In this document: one piece after another, positions 9,987-22,797 of the stretch
How the letters are laid out: each line of letters starts with the position of its first letter
Position numbering within the stretch: the first letter of the stretch is position 1
Source of the DNA: Neptunicoccus cionae
Lineage (GTDB): Bacteria; Pseudomonadota; Alphaproteobacteria; Rhodobacterales; Rhodobacteraceae
NCBI RefSeq assembly: GCF_014643735.1
Contig: NZ_BMKA01000001.1
Location: 992,001 to 1,056,000 of the forward strand
Length of the DNA: 64,000 bases
Direction of reading: 5' to 3'
Program-made: the position numbers and the translations under genes
Notes under the pieces: model-generated
Databases searched by the model: none
What the model was told of the DNA's origin: nothing
Seen by the model: the letters and a program-made list of their open reading frames with translations, nothing else

Positions 9987-10019
9987 AAAAGGCGGTTTCT
10001 GATAACAGAGCCGCCTTTT
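9987..10019 (+). terminator. Rho-independent terminator of lpdA
   Basis: AAAGGCGG pairs with CCGCCTTTT; an inner TCTG/CAGA pairing extends the hairpin. The stem ends in a T-rich tract 24 bases after the lpdA stop. Confidence 0.85.
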
Positions 10020-10037
10020 CTGTGCTTATCCATTGTT

Positions 10038-10052
10038 ATAAATAAAAGCTAT
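10038..10052 (+). promoter_or_regulatory. Possible OxyR-like half-site upstream of katG
   Basis: ATAAATAAAAGCTAT fits the ATAG-N7-CTAT half of the OxyR consensus with one mismatch in the outer tetramers. It lies in an AT-rich 170 bp gap, 138 bases before katG. The second half-site (ATTG, AAAC at the expected spacing) is poor, so this is a weak candidate. Confidence 0.25.
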
Positions 10053-10078
10053 CAAATGTATTGTTTAATCAAACTTAA

Positions 10079-12397
<2,319 letters not shown>

Positions 12398-12420
12398 GCC
12401 GCTGAGATCACTCACTTTTG

Positions 12421-12455
12421 AAGGGGGCAGGGCCGATTGGTTCTGCCCTTTTTTA
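12421..12455 (+). terminator. Rho-independent terminator of katG
   Basis: GGGCAG pairs with CTGCCC around a loop of about 10-12 bases, flanked by AAGG and followed by TTTTTT. It ends just before the convergent HNH gene and could stop transcription from both sides. Confidence 0.85.
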
Positions 12456-12468
12456 TTGGGGGAATGTA

Positions 12469-13242
12469 TTAGCCTATTTGGTGTATGCCCTTATTGGCAT
12501 TGGTTCCAAATTTGTAGTCGAGGCCTTTTCTTGACAGCTTAGCGGTCGGCTTGTCCTTTATGATACTAAAAAAGGCAAAGCCTTGATGATATTGAGCAAA
12601 CACCATCGCCATATCTCTGGCTGGATCAACTTTGATTTTGTAACTGAACTGATCGGCCGTGAATCTGTTCGCTGTGTTGAGTGAATTACTTTTTCCCATG
12701 TATTTTATAATCTTATAAAGATCTTTGGGGGGATGCTTTGTATTGGTAAGTAATTCTACATCTACCACTACTCGATGTGACGCGATCTGTCCCGTATGTT
12801 CGAACCATAAGGCGAGCGTCTGTTTCGTTGCCCATTTCGCGATCTTTAGACTTACTTCTTTACGAAGTTCGGTAGCAACTGCTGAGCCGATGAGTTTATC
12901 AGCTTGATTGAATAAGGGAACTCTTTTCGCGCTACTGTATAAATTGGGTGTGTTGTTGGCTATTCCTTTGACGACTTTTAACTCATGTGCAGACATACTC
13001 TTGGTTTTCATCACAGCCTCGGGTGAAACACCAAAAGCAATATTCGCCACAAGTTGATCGAGACCGCCTGACCCATGATTGCAGCGATGGCAGGCTGGAA
13101 ACTCTAGTCCCATTGGGCGCGATTTATCCCTAAACATAACTTTTGGCGGTGCGTGTTCTGGACCTTCTGCTACACGGTTTCCCCCGCAAAACACACATTT
13201 TTTACCCTTCCAAATTCCCATGAGGTATTTGCCACTGGCCAT
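12469..13242 (-). CDS. HNH-type zinc-binding protein, putative endonuclease
   Basis: 257 aa. Near the N-terminus it carries CVFCGG, then EGPEHAPPKVMF, then PACHRCNHGSGGLDQL: two CxxC pairs framing an EH and ending in CN, the arrangement of HNH-type nuclease domains built on a zinc knuckle. The remaining 190 residues are unrecognised, with a lysine-rich mixed composition. The start is ATG 13242, with AGGA 9 bases upstream; the longer open frame to 13431 uses sequence that overlaps the lipA upstream region. The coding sequence is AT-richer than katG and lipA on either side, which suggests recent acquisition. Nuclease activity is inferred, not shown. Confidence 0.65.
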   Translation of the reverse strand: MASGKYLMGIWKGKKCVFCGGNRVAEGPEHAPPKVMFRDKSRPMGLEFPACHRCNHGSGGLDQLVANIAFGVSPEAVMKTKSMSAHELKVVKGIANNTPNLYSSAKRVPLFNQADKLIGSAVATELRKEVSLKIAKWATKQTLALWFEHTGQIASHRVVVDVELLTNTKHPPKDLYKIIKYMGKSNSLNTANRFTADQFSYKIKVDPARDMAMVFAQYHQGFAFFSIIKDKPTAKLSRKGLDYKFGTNANKGIHQIG

Positions 13243-13442
13243 AAAATCTGTTCCTAAAATTGAATGTGACGAATTTAGCAGAAAATGAGTATTTTGGGAA
13301 CGATGAAGCTGGATTTTGGTGTGTAAATAGGTGGCGTTTATTGATCGTTGGGAAGGCGCATGGCAGCCATGCGAAAACGCGACTGCTCCTGTTGCAAAAA
13401 CGGGGTAATATGGGGATAAAGGGGCAACCAAGGAAGGCTCTC

Positions 13443-14396
13443 ATGCGCGATCTGAAAATCCCGTCCCAACGGCATCCCGAAAAAGCCAAGCGGCCCGACA
13501 ACGCCCAGCCCAAGAAACCGGACTGGATCAGGGTCAAGGCGCCCACCTCGAAGGGGTATTTTGAAACCCGCAATATCATGCGGGAAAACAAGCTCGTCAC
13601 CGTGTGTGAAGAGGCTGGTTGTCCGAATGTGGGCGAATGCTGGTCACAGGGCCACGCTACCATGATGATTATGGGCGAGGTTTGTACCCGCGCCTGTACG
13701 TTCTGCAACATTGCAACCGGTAAACCGCCAGAGGATCTGGACGTGTTTGAGCCGGGCCGCGTGGCGGCTGCGGTGAAAAAGCTGGGGCTGAACCATGTGG
13801 TAATCACCTCGGTGGATCGCGACGATGTAGAAGACGGCGGGGCGGAACATTTCGCCCAGACCATCCGCGCCGTGCGCAAGCAATCGCCTGATACGACGAT
13901 TGAAATCCTGACACCGGACTTCATCCGCTGCGCCCCGGAAGCGCTGGAAGTGGTGGTCGAGGCCCGTCCTGACGTGTTCAACCACAACCTTGAAACGGTT
14001 CCGGGGCTTTATCCCGAAGTCCGTCCCGGCGCGCGGTATTTCCATTCCCTGCGTTTGTTGCAGCGTGTGAAAGAGCTCGACCCGTCCATGTTTACCAAAT
14101 CCGGCATCATGGTTGGTCTGGGCGAGGATAAGCAGGCGGTGATGCAGGTGATGGATGATATGCGGGCAGCCGATATCGATTTCATGACGATTGGCCAGTA
14201 CCTGCAACCAACACCAAAACACCATGCGCTGGACCGGTTTGTAACGCCCGAAGAATTCGCCACCTATGAAAAGGCGGCTTACGGCAAGGGGTTCTTGATG
14301 GTCTCCGCTACGCCGCTGACCCGTTCAAGCTATCACGCGGGGGATGATTTTGCACGGCTTCGTGCATCCCGCAATAAGGCGTTGGGGCTGGCGTAA
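13443..14396 (+). CDS. lipA: Lipoyl synthase
   Basis: 317 aa radical SAM enzyme that inserts two sulfurs into protein-bound octanoyl groups to make lipoate. It shows both iron-sulfur sites: the auxiliary-cluster motif [12 protein letters not shown] and the radical SAM motif CTRACTFC. The C-terminal [10 protein letters not shown] holds the conserved serine that ligates the auxiliary cluster. ATG 13443 is chosen because AAGGAAGG lies about 6 bases upstream and the protein then starts [19 protein letters not shown], as in relatives; the longer frame from 13260 adds 61 unlikely residues. It is convergent with the cytochrome gene. Confidence 0.95.
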   Translation: MRDLKIPSQRHPEKAKRPDNAQPKKPDWIRVKAPTSKGYFETRNIMRENKLVTVCEEAGCPNVGECWSQGHATMMIMGEVCTRACTFCNIATGKPPEDLDVFEPGRVAAAVKKLGLNHVVITSVDRDDVEDGGAEHFAQTIRAVRKQSPDTTIEILTPDFIRCAPEALEVVVEARPDVFNHNLETVPGLYPEVRPGARYFHSLRLLQRVKELDPSMFTKSGIMVGLGEDKQAVMQVMDDMRAADIDFMTIGQYLQPTPKHHALDRFVTPEEFATYEKAAYGKGFLMVSATPLTRSSYHAGDDFARLRASRNKALGLA

Positions 14397-14442
14397 ACCG
14401 CCCCATCTGCATCGTTCCCGACCAGTTGACCCGCGCGTGGAA

Positions 14443-15354
14443 TTACTCCGCGCGGGGCAGTGGTACCAGTCTCTTCAGATAAGCCGCTATTGCTGCGTGA
14501 TCTTCGGGTGGCAGAAGCTTTAGGTTTTCGACAACCTCTGCCATCTGCCCGCCCGCCACGTCAAATTCCGGTGTGAAACCGGAGTTGAGATAGGTTTCGA
14601 TGTCCACCACAGCCCAGCCGCCGATCCCGTCTTCGTGGGGCGTAATGTTGGGGATGCGGCCCTCTCCATCAGGGTTGGGTCCACCAGCCATCCAGCGGCT
14701 GCGGTCCAGCCCGCCAATGGCATTGCGCGGCGTGTGGCATTCTGCGCAATGGCCCATCGCCTCCACCAGATAGCGTCCACGGGTTTCTTCGGCGCTCAGA
14801 TCCCCCTCAAGCCCCCATCCTTTGCCCGCAAACAGGAACTTCCAACCACCAAGGGAGCGGCGGATGTTGAACGGGAAACCAACCTCATGAGGAAGGCTTG
14901 GCGTTTCCACGGCTGGAAGGGTTTTCAGATAGGCGTAAAGGTCCGCAATGTCCGACACTTCCATGTTTTCATAGGTGGTATAGGGGAAAGCGGGGTAGTA
15001 ATGGCTGCCCTCCGGCGAGGTTCCAAAGCTCACCGCATTGGCAAGATCTGCAAAGGACCAGTCCCCGATGCCATGTTCGCCGCTTTGCGAGATATTCGGC
15101 GCGTAAAAGGTTCCGAATTCGGTCTCGAACGCCTGACCACCCGCAAGCGACAGTTTATTTGCGCCCTCGGTGCCTTTCACGGCATGACACGATGCGCAAC
15201 CCGCCGCCGCAAAGACCAGCGCACCCTTGTCGGGATCGCCGTCTACATTGGCTAAGGCTTCGGGTTCCCAGACATTTGGCGTTGTGATCCACCAGAACAA
15301 TCCAGCCCCGATTACAACGCCCAAAAGGCCCAGCCTGACCAGTTTTCCCAACAT
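14443..15354 (-). CDS. Membrane-anchored diheme cytochrome c
   Basis: 303 aa. An N-terminal signal anchor (LVRLGLLGVVIGAGLFWW) is followed by two class I cytochrome c domains. The haem sites are CASCH (about residue 55) and CAECH (about residue 200), each with a downstream methionine-containing segment that could supply the sixth ligand. Similar diheme cytochromes pass electrons from periplasmic dehydrogenases such as alcohol or sugar dehydrogenases; no such partner is adjacent, so the donor is unknown. The start is ATG 15354 with AGGA upstream; a TTG 11 codons earlier is less likely. The haem attachment machinery genes (ccmE, ccmF, ccmH) are elsewhere in this window. Confidence 0.85.
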   Translation of the reverse strand: MLGKLVRLGLLGVVIGAGLFWWITTPNVWEPEALANVDGDPDKGALVFAAAGCASCHAVKGTEGANKLSLAGGQAFETEFGTFYAPNISQSGEHGIGDWSFADLANAVSFGTSPEGSHYYPAFPYTTYENMEVSDIADLYAYLKTLPAVETPSLPHEVGFPFNIRRSLGGWKFLFAGKGWGLEGDLSAEETRGRYLVEAMGHCAECHTPRNAIGGLDRSRWMAGGPNPDGEGRIPNITPHEDGIGGWAVVDIETYLNSGFTPEFDVAGGQMAEVVENLKLLPPEDHAAIAAYLKRLVPLPRAE

Positions 15355-15452
15355 CCTGTATTCCTGCTTTTGCCACGATTTTTCCAAGGGTAGCCCTTAT
15401 GCCGCGCCCCCTGCAATTGGATTTCTGTGATCGGGTCTTTTCTTTTCTCTGA

Positions 15453-16958
<1,506 letters not shown>

Positions 16959-16961
16959 TCC

Positions 16962-18131
16962 ATGACACCTGCCGCGCGCTATGCTGCTGCTATCGAAATT
17001 TTGGACGGTTTCCTTGACGGGGAACCGGCGGAAAAGCTGTTGTCCAACTGGGCGCGGCGCAACCGTTATGCTGGCAGCAAGGATCGGGCGGCGGTGCGGG
17101 ATATTGTGTTTGATTCCTTACGCAACCTGAACAGCTTTGCAGCGTTGTCCGGCGTGGGGCATGGGCGGGGCATCGCCCTTGGCCACTGCATCGCGGCGGA
17201 GCTTTCGCCCGAAGATATTTTCAATGGTGCAGGTTATGGACCTGCGCCGTTGCAAGAAGAGGAACGCAGTGCAATTGAAGCGGCACAAGCGAGTTCTGCG
17301 GAGGTGACAGACCTACCAGACTGGCTGGTTGAAGTGTTCAAGTCCGATCTTGGGGAGGACGCGCAGGCTACCGCTGCCGCATTGCGCGACCGTGCGCCTG
17401 TTGATCTGCGGGTGAATATCGCCAAAACCACGCCGGAGGCTGCCGCGCGTGCCTTGGCGATGGAAGATATAGCAACGGAGCCTGTTGCTGGCGTGCCAAC
17501 TGCGCTGCGCGTGGTTGAAAACCCCCGCCGTGTGGCAGGCTCAAACGCCTATCAGTCGGGCCATGTTGAGTTGCAGGATGCGGCGTCACAAGCGCTCGTC
17601 CAAATGCTGGAGCTGAAAGAGGGCCAGACAATTCTGGATTACTGCGCGGGTGGTGGAGGCAAAACGCTGGCAATGGCTGCGCAACAACCCCGCGCACGGC
17701 TAAGCGCGTGGGACATCAGCCAATCCCGTCTTGCGCCTCTGGAAGAGCGGGCGGAACGGGCTGGGGCGCGGGTTAACCTGCTTTCTGCAATGCCTGCAAA
17801 GGCAGAATACGATCTGGTGCTGGTGGATGCGCCGTGTTCGGGCTCCGGCGCATGGCGGCGTAATCCCGAAGGCAAATGGCGGCTGGACGCGGACGGTTTG
17901 GATGCACTGCAAAAGCTTCAAACAGAGGTGCTGGCCAAGGCGAGCAAGTGCGTCGTGCCTGGGGGGGCGTTGGCCTATGGAACGTGTTCGTTGCTTCCCC
18001 GCGAAAATAGCGAAGTGGTTAACGGCTTTTTAAACAGTCACAGCGATTATGAGTTGCAAATATCCCGCAGCTTTGCGCTCAATCAACCGGGTGACGGCTT
18101 TTTCTGTGCGATTATGCAAAAACAACTATGA
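16962..18131 (+). CDS. rsmB: RsmB/NOP-type RNA (cytosine-5) methyltransferase
   Basis: 389 aa. The N-terminal helical RNA-binding part (AARYAAAIEILDGFLDG, NRYAGSKDRAAVRDIVFDSL) resembles the NusB-like domain of RsmB. The SAM-binding motif ILDYCAGGGGKTLAMA is followed by the two cysteines of m5C methyltransferases: VDAPCSGSGAWRRNP and YGTCSLLPRENSEVV. The likely substrate is a cytosine in 16S rRNA. The N-terminal part is shorter than in E. coli RsmB, so the precise target is uncertain. It is translationally close to guaB (3-base gap). Confidence 0.82.
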   Translation: MTPAARYAAAIEILDGFLDGEPAEKLLSNWARRNRYAGSKDRAAVRDIVFDSLRNLNSFAALSGVGHGRGIALGHCIAAELSPEDIFNGAGYGPAPLQEEERSAIEAAQASSAEVTDLPDWLVEVFKSDLGEDAQATAAALRDRAPVDLRVNIAKTTPEAAARALAMEDIATEPVAGVPTALRVVENPRRVAGSNAYQSGHVELQDAASQALVQMLELKEGQTILDYCAGGGGKTLAMAAQQPRARLSAWDISQSRLAPLEERAERAGARVNLLSAMPAKAEYDLVLVDAPCSGSGAWRRNPEGKWRLDADGLDALQKLQTEVLAKASKCVVPGGALAYGTCSLLPRENSEVVNGFLNSHSDYELQISRSFALNQPGDGFFCAIMQKQL

Positions 18132-18208
18132 CGTGCATTTGCGTCGTGATACTTTCTTAACGGGAGAGTGAAAGGGTGGGATTTTGATAGTTAAAGCCGG
18201 GGGGCTTA

Positions 18209-19984
18209 ATGGCTGGTTTCAAAATTTCACAATACGTTACGCAAGTAGCGCTGATTTGGATCGTCGGCACAAGTCTCGGCTTGTTATGGCTGATGCCTGA
18301 TCCGATCGCGTGGTTCGGAATTATCGCCTTCTTGGGCGGGTTCAGTTTGGTCTTGATTGCTCGCAGGCAGAATGATGCTGCGGCACAACAGGCTGAAATA
18401 AAGGAAGAATTTTCAGTTGGTTTGCCGCCTGCCAAAGCGGAATACACGCCACCGCAGCCGGCTCTCGCCCCGATGAGCGAGACATTGATTACGGAAAAGA
18501 TGCAGCAGTTGTTTGATCGCCTTCCGGTCGCGCTGGTGCAGATCGACAGTCGCGGTCGGGTCGGACAGTCCAACGCAGCCGCGCGGGAGTTTCTGCGTCT
18601 GGAGCCAGCAGAATCGCCCTTATTTGACAGCCTTGTCGAAGGCATGGGGCGCAGTGTGTCCACTTGGATAAAATCTGCGCGCGATCTTCAGGAACCGACC
18701 AACCCCGAAATGGTTCATGTGCGCCGTTCCAACGGCGAAGAGATTTTGCAAGTCTCTCTAATGCCGCCGCCTGTTGCGGGGCAAGGTGGATTGATCGCTA
18801 CGCTTAGCGATGCAACAGAGTTAAAATCGCTTGAAGCCCAGTTCGTCCAGAGCCAGAAAATGCAGGCAATCGGACAGCTCGCCGGTGGTGTAGCCCATGA
18901 TTTTAACAATCTTTTGACAGCGATTTCAGGCTATTGCGACTTGTTGTTGCTACGCCACGAAAAAGGTGATCCCGATTACAACGATCTGATCCAGATCACC
19001 CAGAACTCCAACCGCGCCGCCGCTTTGGTCGGCCAGTTGCTGGCGTTCTCACGCAAGCAGACATTGCAGCCAAAGGTCGTATCGGTGAATGAAGCGCTGT
19101 CCGATCTGACCCACCTTTTAAGCCGGTTGCTGGGAGAAAAAGTGCAGTTGAATGCGGAATATGGCAAGGATCTGCCCCGCGCATATGTAGACGGCCGCCA
19201 GATTGAACAGGTGATCATGAACCTAGTGGTTAATGCGCGCGATGCGATGCCGGACGGAGGAGAGGTGATCATCAAAAGCGGAATGCGAGTGTATGACCGG
19301 CCGACCCGCGTCGATCGTGCCCAGGTTCCCAAAGGCACTTATGTGACGGTCAGCGTGGCAGACACGGGCTGCGGCATCCCGCCGGAGCATATGGAAAAGC
19401 TATTCGAACCTTTCTTCACGACCAAGGAATTGGGGGAGGGCACAGGGCTGGGTCTTTCGATGGCCTATGGCATCGTTAAACAAACCTCCGGCTTCATTTT
19501 TGCCCATAGCACTGTGGGCGAAGGATCGGAATTCACGCTTTTGCTGCCTGCCCATGACGGACGAGAGCCGACCGTAGCAATCCCAAAACCGAACCGCGCA
19601 AATCTCTCCAAGAGCTTGAACGGGCTGTCGGTCATGCTGGTGGAAGACGAAGCCCCTGTGCGGACCTTCGTGGCTCGCGCCCTTGCGATGCAAGGGGTGC
19701 GGGTGACCGAAGCGGCCTCGGCAGAGATTGCGCTGGAGAAGCTGGAAGACGCCGATCTGCACGTGGATCTGATTGTCTCGGATGTGGTGATGCCAGGGAT
19801 GGACGGGCCAACTTGGGTTGTGAAAGCACAAGAAAGCAGACCGGATGTAAATGTGATTTTCGTTTCAGGATACGCCGAAGAGAGTTTCACCTCGGAATAC
19901 GGTGAAATCCCCAACGCCCATTTTCTGCCCAAACCGTTTTCTTTGAAGCAGTTAACAGAAACCGTGCGCGATCTTGCGGCCTAA
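18209..19984 (+). CDS. cckA: Hybrid sensor histidine kinase, CckA-like
   Basis: 591 aa. Two membrane segments (about residues 10-30 and 34-52) are followed by a PAS-like domain (about 98-205). The HisKA box GQLAGGVAHDFNNLLTAIS places the phosphorylated histidine at residue 230. A HATPase domain follows with NLVVNARDAMP, DTGCGIP and GTGLGLSMAYG. The receiver domain has the phospho-acceptor Asp525 (SDVVMPGMDG) and ends HFLPKPFSLKQL, very close to CckA. In alphaproteobacteria CckA feeds phosphate through ChpT to CtrA, which controls cell-cycle functions and, in Rhodobacter, gene-transfer-agent release. It is shorter than Caulobacter CckA, with only one visible PAS. A CckA paralogue remains possible. 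Confidence 0.75.
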   Translation: MAGFKISQYVTQVALIWIVGTSLGLLWLMPDPIAWFGIIAFLGGFSLVLIARRQNDAAAQQAEIKEEFSVGLPPAKAEYTPPQPALAPMSETLITEKMQQLFDRLPVALVQIDSRGRVGQSNAAAREFLRLEPAESPLFDSLVEGMGRSVSTWIKSARDLQEPTNPEMVHVRRSNGEEILQVSLMPPPVAGQGGLIATLSDATELKSLEAQFVQSQKMQAIGQLAGGVAHDFNNLLTAISGYCDLLLLRHEKGDPDYNDLIQITQNSNRAAALVGQLLAFSRKQTLQPKVVSVNEALSDLTHLLSRLLGEKVQLNAEYGKDLPRAYVDGRQIEQVIMNLVVNARDAMPDGGEVIIKSGMRVYDRPTRVDRAQVPKGTYVTVSVADTGCGIPPEHMEKLFEPFFTTKELGEGTGLGLSMAYGIVKQTSGFIFAHSTVGEGSEFTLLLPAHDGREPTVAIPKPNRANLSKSLNGLSVMLVEDEAPVRTFVARALAMQGVRVTEAASAEIALEKLEDADLHVDLIVSDVVMPGMDGPTWVVKAQESRPDVNVIFVSGYAEESFTSEYGEIPNAHFLPKPFSLKQLTETVRDLAA

Positions 19985-20011
19985 CGGGGACAGTCGCGGA
20001 TTTTGACCCCT

Positions 20012-20608
20012 CTAAGGTGCTAGCCTGGTGTAAAGTTCGAAGTCTTGCGCGTAGGCTGTTTGGTACTCGGACAGAAGTGCAGGGCTGAGGCTGATCTCTG
20101 CTTTGGGGGACTGGTTTGCCCGACCCAACGTGAACTGGCGGTTCAGGCGGTTTTGCAAAAAACGCACGAGCCCGTCCATATCGTCATAGCGGAACAGGTG
20201 GGACAGGCCAAGCGCGCCGTCCTTGTCTGACATGAATTTTGCTTGCGATCCGACGCGGGCGAATTCGGGGGGGGTGTCGGACAGGTAAGCCGCGACAAAA
20301 TCATTGAAGCTGACGCCTGCGGTTGAATTGGACGCGCCGTTCAATTCCTCGCGCGAGCGATAGCGATACCAACTGCCAAGCCATTCTACCGGTTCACGGA
20401 TCACCGCAACGGTGTCCGGTTCATCCTTGGTCAGCGTCATGATGAAGGGTTCGAGCAACCGCTGATATTTCCGATAGGGGGTGTGTTTCGCATTTGGAAC
20501 TTTGGAAATGCGAATGTCACAATTCGGACCGAGCGCCATTTCGATCGAGGTCGAGGCCGTCTTGGGGGTCGCAAAGAACACCAGCTTTTCTTTAAGGAAT
20601 ACCATCAT
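20012..20608 (-). CDS. Sulfotransferase family protein
   Basis: 198 aa. The N-terminus LVFFATPKTASTSIEMAL is a P-loop-like 5'-phosphosulfate binding motif, and VIREPVEWLGSWYRYRSR matches the 3'-phosphate binding motif of PAPS-dependent sulfotransferases. The protein would move a sulfuryl group to an unknown acceptor; roseobacters carry several such short enzymes, often linked to cell-surface glycans. The start is ambiguous between ATG 20608 and 20605. It is convergent with the CckA-like gene (27-base gap) and divergent from recA. Confidence 0.72.
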   Translation of the reverse strand: MMVFLKEKLVFFATPKTASTSIEMALGPNCDIRISKVPNAKHTPYRKYQRLLEPFIMTLTKDEPDTVAVIREPVEWLGSWYRYRSREELNGASNSTAGVSFNDFVAAYLSDTPPEFARVGSQAKFMSDKDGALGLSHLFRYDDMDGLVRFLQNRLNRQFTLGRANQSPKAEISLSPALLSEYQTAYAQDFELYTRLAP

Positions 20609-20734
20609 CCTGTTTAGTTGCCCCTATTCAACTTAGAAATGAATCTTGTTTACCATTCTTAAACATTCATCGTGGATTGTTAAATTGAATATTTTACTTG
20701 AAGTGTTCCCGTTTTGGTCTCATATACGGTTGGA

Positions 20735-20749
20735 GAACAAGAGGCGAAC
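20735..20749. promoter_or_regulatory. SOS box (LexA operator) of recA
   Basis: GAACAAGAGGCGAAC is an exact match to the alphaproteobacterial LexA operator GAAC-N7-GAAC (reverse complement of GTTC-N7-GTTC). It lies 66 bases upstream of the preferred recA start. A weaker partial match (GTTCCCGTTTTGGTC) lies about 30 bases further upstream. Confidence 0.82.
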
Positions 20750-20800
20750 ATCAGCAGCGATTGCCGAGTCTCCGGCGATGTGAAATAAGGGATGTCAAAG

Positions 20801-21877
20801 ATGGCTACGAACCTACTCGATTTAACTGAAAGACAGTCCATGGATAAGCAAAAAGCACTGGAATCGGCCCTTGGGCAGATCGAACGTCAGTTCGGCAAAG
20901 GCTCCATCATGAAGTTGGGCGCCAATCCTGTGATGGATGTGGAAGCAACCTCTACGGGGTCAATCGGGCTTGATATTGCGCTGGGGATTGGTGGCATTCC
21001 AAAGGGGCGGATTATCGAGATCTACGGCCCTGAAAGCTCCGGTAAGACAACGCTGACGCTGCATTGCATTGCGGAAGAGCAGAAAAAAGGTGGTGTTTGT
21101 GCCTTTGTTGACGCGGAACACGCGCTGGACCCGACTTATGCCAAGAAACTGGGCGTGGATCTGGACGAACTGCTGATCTCGCAACCGGATGCAGGTGAGC
21201 AGGCGCTGGAAATCACCGATACGCTGGTCCGTTCGGGCGCGGTTTCTATGGTTGTTGTTGATTCGGTTGCGGCACTGACGCCAAAATCAGAACTCGAGGG
21301 GGATATGGGCGACCATCAGGTTGGCGCACAGGCCCGCCTGATGAGTCAGGCCATGCGCAAGCTGACAGGCTCTATCAGCAAATCCAAATGTACCGTGATC
21401 TTTATTAACCAGATTCGGATGAAGATCGGCGTGATGTTCGGCTCTCCGGAGACCACTTCCGGTGGTAACGCGCTGAAATTCTATTCCTCCGTACGTCTGG
21501 ATATTCGCCGCATTGGTGCGATCAAGGACCGTGACGAAGTTGTTGGCAACGCAACCCGCGTCAAGATCGTCAAAAACAAAGTGGCGCCGCCGTTCAAACA
21601 GGTGGAGTTCGATATCATGTATGGCGAAGGCATTTCCAAACGTGGGGAACTGGTCGATCTGGGTGTTAAGGCCGGTATCGTTGAAAAATCCGGCTCCTGG
21701 TTTTCCTACGGGGACCAGCGGATCGGGCAGGGGCGTGAAAACGCTAAGAACTTCCTGCGGGACAATCCGCAGACTGCCTGGGAAATCGAAGATAAAATTC
21801 GCGCCTCCCACGGGTTGGATTTCGACATGCCAAAACCCGCTGCCGATGATGGCGGGGATGATGTGATCGAAGGGTAA
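20801..21877 (+). CDS. recA: Recombinase RecA
   Basis: 358 aa ATPase that forms filaments on single-stranded DNA, carries out strand exchange and triggers LexA cleavage. Motifs: [13 protein letters not shown] (Walker A), [14 protein letters not shown] (Walker B region), the L1/L2 DNA-binding loops ([19 protein letters not shown] and [28 protein letters not shown]), and an acidic C-terminal tail. The start is taken as ATG 20801 because AAGGG lies 9 bases upstream and the protein then begins [15 protein letters not shown] 20792 would add three residues and leaves almost no spacing. SOS control is supported by the upstream box. In many alphaproteobacteria alaS follows directly; here it lies 21 kb away. 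Confidence 0.97.
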   Translation: MATNLLDLTERQSMDKQKALESALGQIERQFGKGSIMKLGANPVMDVEATSTGSIGLDIALGIGGIPKGRIIEIYGPESSGKTTLTLHCIAEEQKKGGVCAFVDAEHALDPTYAKKLGVDLDELLISQPDAGEQALEITDTLVRSGAVSMVVVDSVAALTPKSELEGDMGDHQVGAQARLMSQAMRKLTGSISKSKCTVIFINQIRMKIGVMFGSPETTSGGNALKFYSSVRLDIRRIGAIKDRDEVVGNATRVKIVKNKVAPPFKQVEFDIMYGEGISKRGELVDLGVKAGIVEKSGSWFSYGDQRIGQGRENAKNFLRDNPQTAWEIEDKIRASHGLDFDMPKPAADDGGDDVIEG

Positions 21878-22182
21878 AGTTCGCCGCTTCCGTTCGGGCC
21901 TCCGGCGGTCATATCGTCGAGGCTATAACGGATAATTTTTCTTAGTTGGAATGCGTCAGATACAAAAAGTATCTACAAGTTTATCTTACTCTTCGCGGTT
22001 GATGAAATGCTGACACATTTTAGCCCGTGACCCATGCGCGTCCTTTCTCGGACGGCCTTAATCATGCATGGGCGGTAACGGTGAATTCTTCAGTGTTTTG
22101 GTGTGTAGTCGGGTGCAAAGTTGCGAATTTTAGCGATTTGTCGCATTTTTCTTGGTATTCCGCTTTCGAAGACAACAATTGT

Positions 22183-22797
22183 TCAGCTCGAGGTGACGTT
22201 TCCAACACTTGAAACACTGAAGCTGCGTTCAATTTCCACGGTTGGTGGAGCGCGTAAGGTTTGCAGGATGACACAGCTTCGCTCTGCCGCATCAATCAGT
22301 GCGTTTAGGTGCGGTTTTGAGTTCTCGCACTCTGTGTTCAGTTCAACCTTCAAGTGGGCCGTTTGAAATCCGACCGGCACATTGTCACCTGTCATCAACG
22401 CTCCGCGAACGTCGGCTCCCAGGCTGACCTGAACTTCGAGGCGGCTCAACTCTATGCCTTTAAGATTAGCAATCATGCGGATGGCTGTATCAAGACAACT
22501 GGCCAAGGCCGCGGCCAGAATTTCGCCTGGACATGGAAAGTCGCTTTCGCCACCTACAGCTTTGTGGACGGACACTGGGACGTCCACCGGAATGCCTTCG
22601 CCGCAAACCACATGCCCGTGGAGCGGATGGTTTGCGGGAGCTTGGGCATCAACTGTTTTTGCATGATCGTACACCCAAGCTGCTTCAGGTTTACTATGAT
22701 AACGCTTTCGCAATGGGAGTTGCCGGTCGAGAATGCGTGGTGGTTTAACATTTGTGAAAGACTGAATGTGGTGCAGATGTTTAGGATCCAATGTCAT
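22183..22797 (-). CDS. OsmC/Ohr family protein
   Basis: 204 aa. The protein has the OsmC fold signature: GGESDFPCPGEILAAALASCLDTAIRMIA with one active cysteine, a central strand region (GIELSRLEVQVSLGADVRG), and a second conserved cysteine in AAERSCVILQTLR. OsmC and Ohr proteins use these two cysteines to reduce organic hydroperoxides. This member has an N-terminal extension of about 45 residues and is longer than the usual 140-aa enzyme. Its start overlaps the end of the upstream MddA-like gene by 4 bases, so the two are coupled. A link between methylated thiols and thiol/peroxide chemistry is a reasonable but untested inference. Confidence 0.8.
   Translation of the reverse strand: MTLDPKHLHHIQSFTNVKPPRILDRQLPLRKRYHSKPEAAWVYDHAKTVDAQAPANHPLHGHVVCGEGIPVDVPVSVHKAVGGESDFPCPGEILAAALASCLDTAIRMIANLKGIELSRLEVQVSLGADVRGALMTGDNVPVGFQTAHLKVELNTECENSKPHLNALIDAAERSCVILQTLRAPPTVEIERSFSVSSVGNVTSS

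Noticed and set aside
10064-10077. CtrA-like site TTAA-N-TTAA upstream of katG
   Set aside because: The spacing is 6, not the required 7, in an AT-rich region where such words arise by chance.
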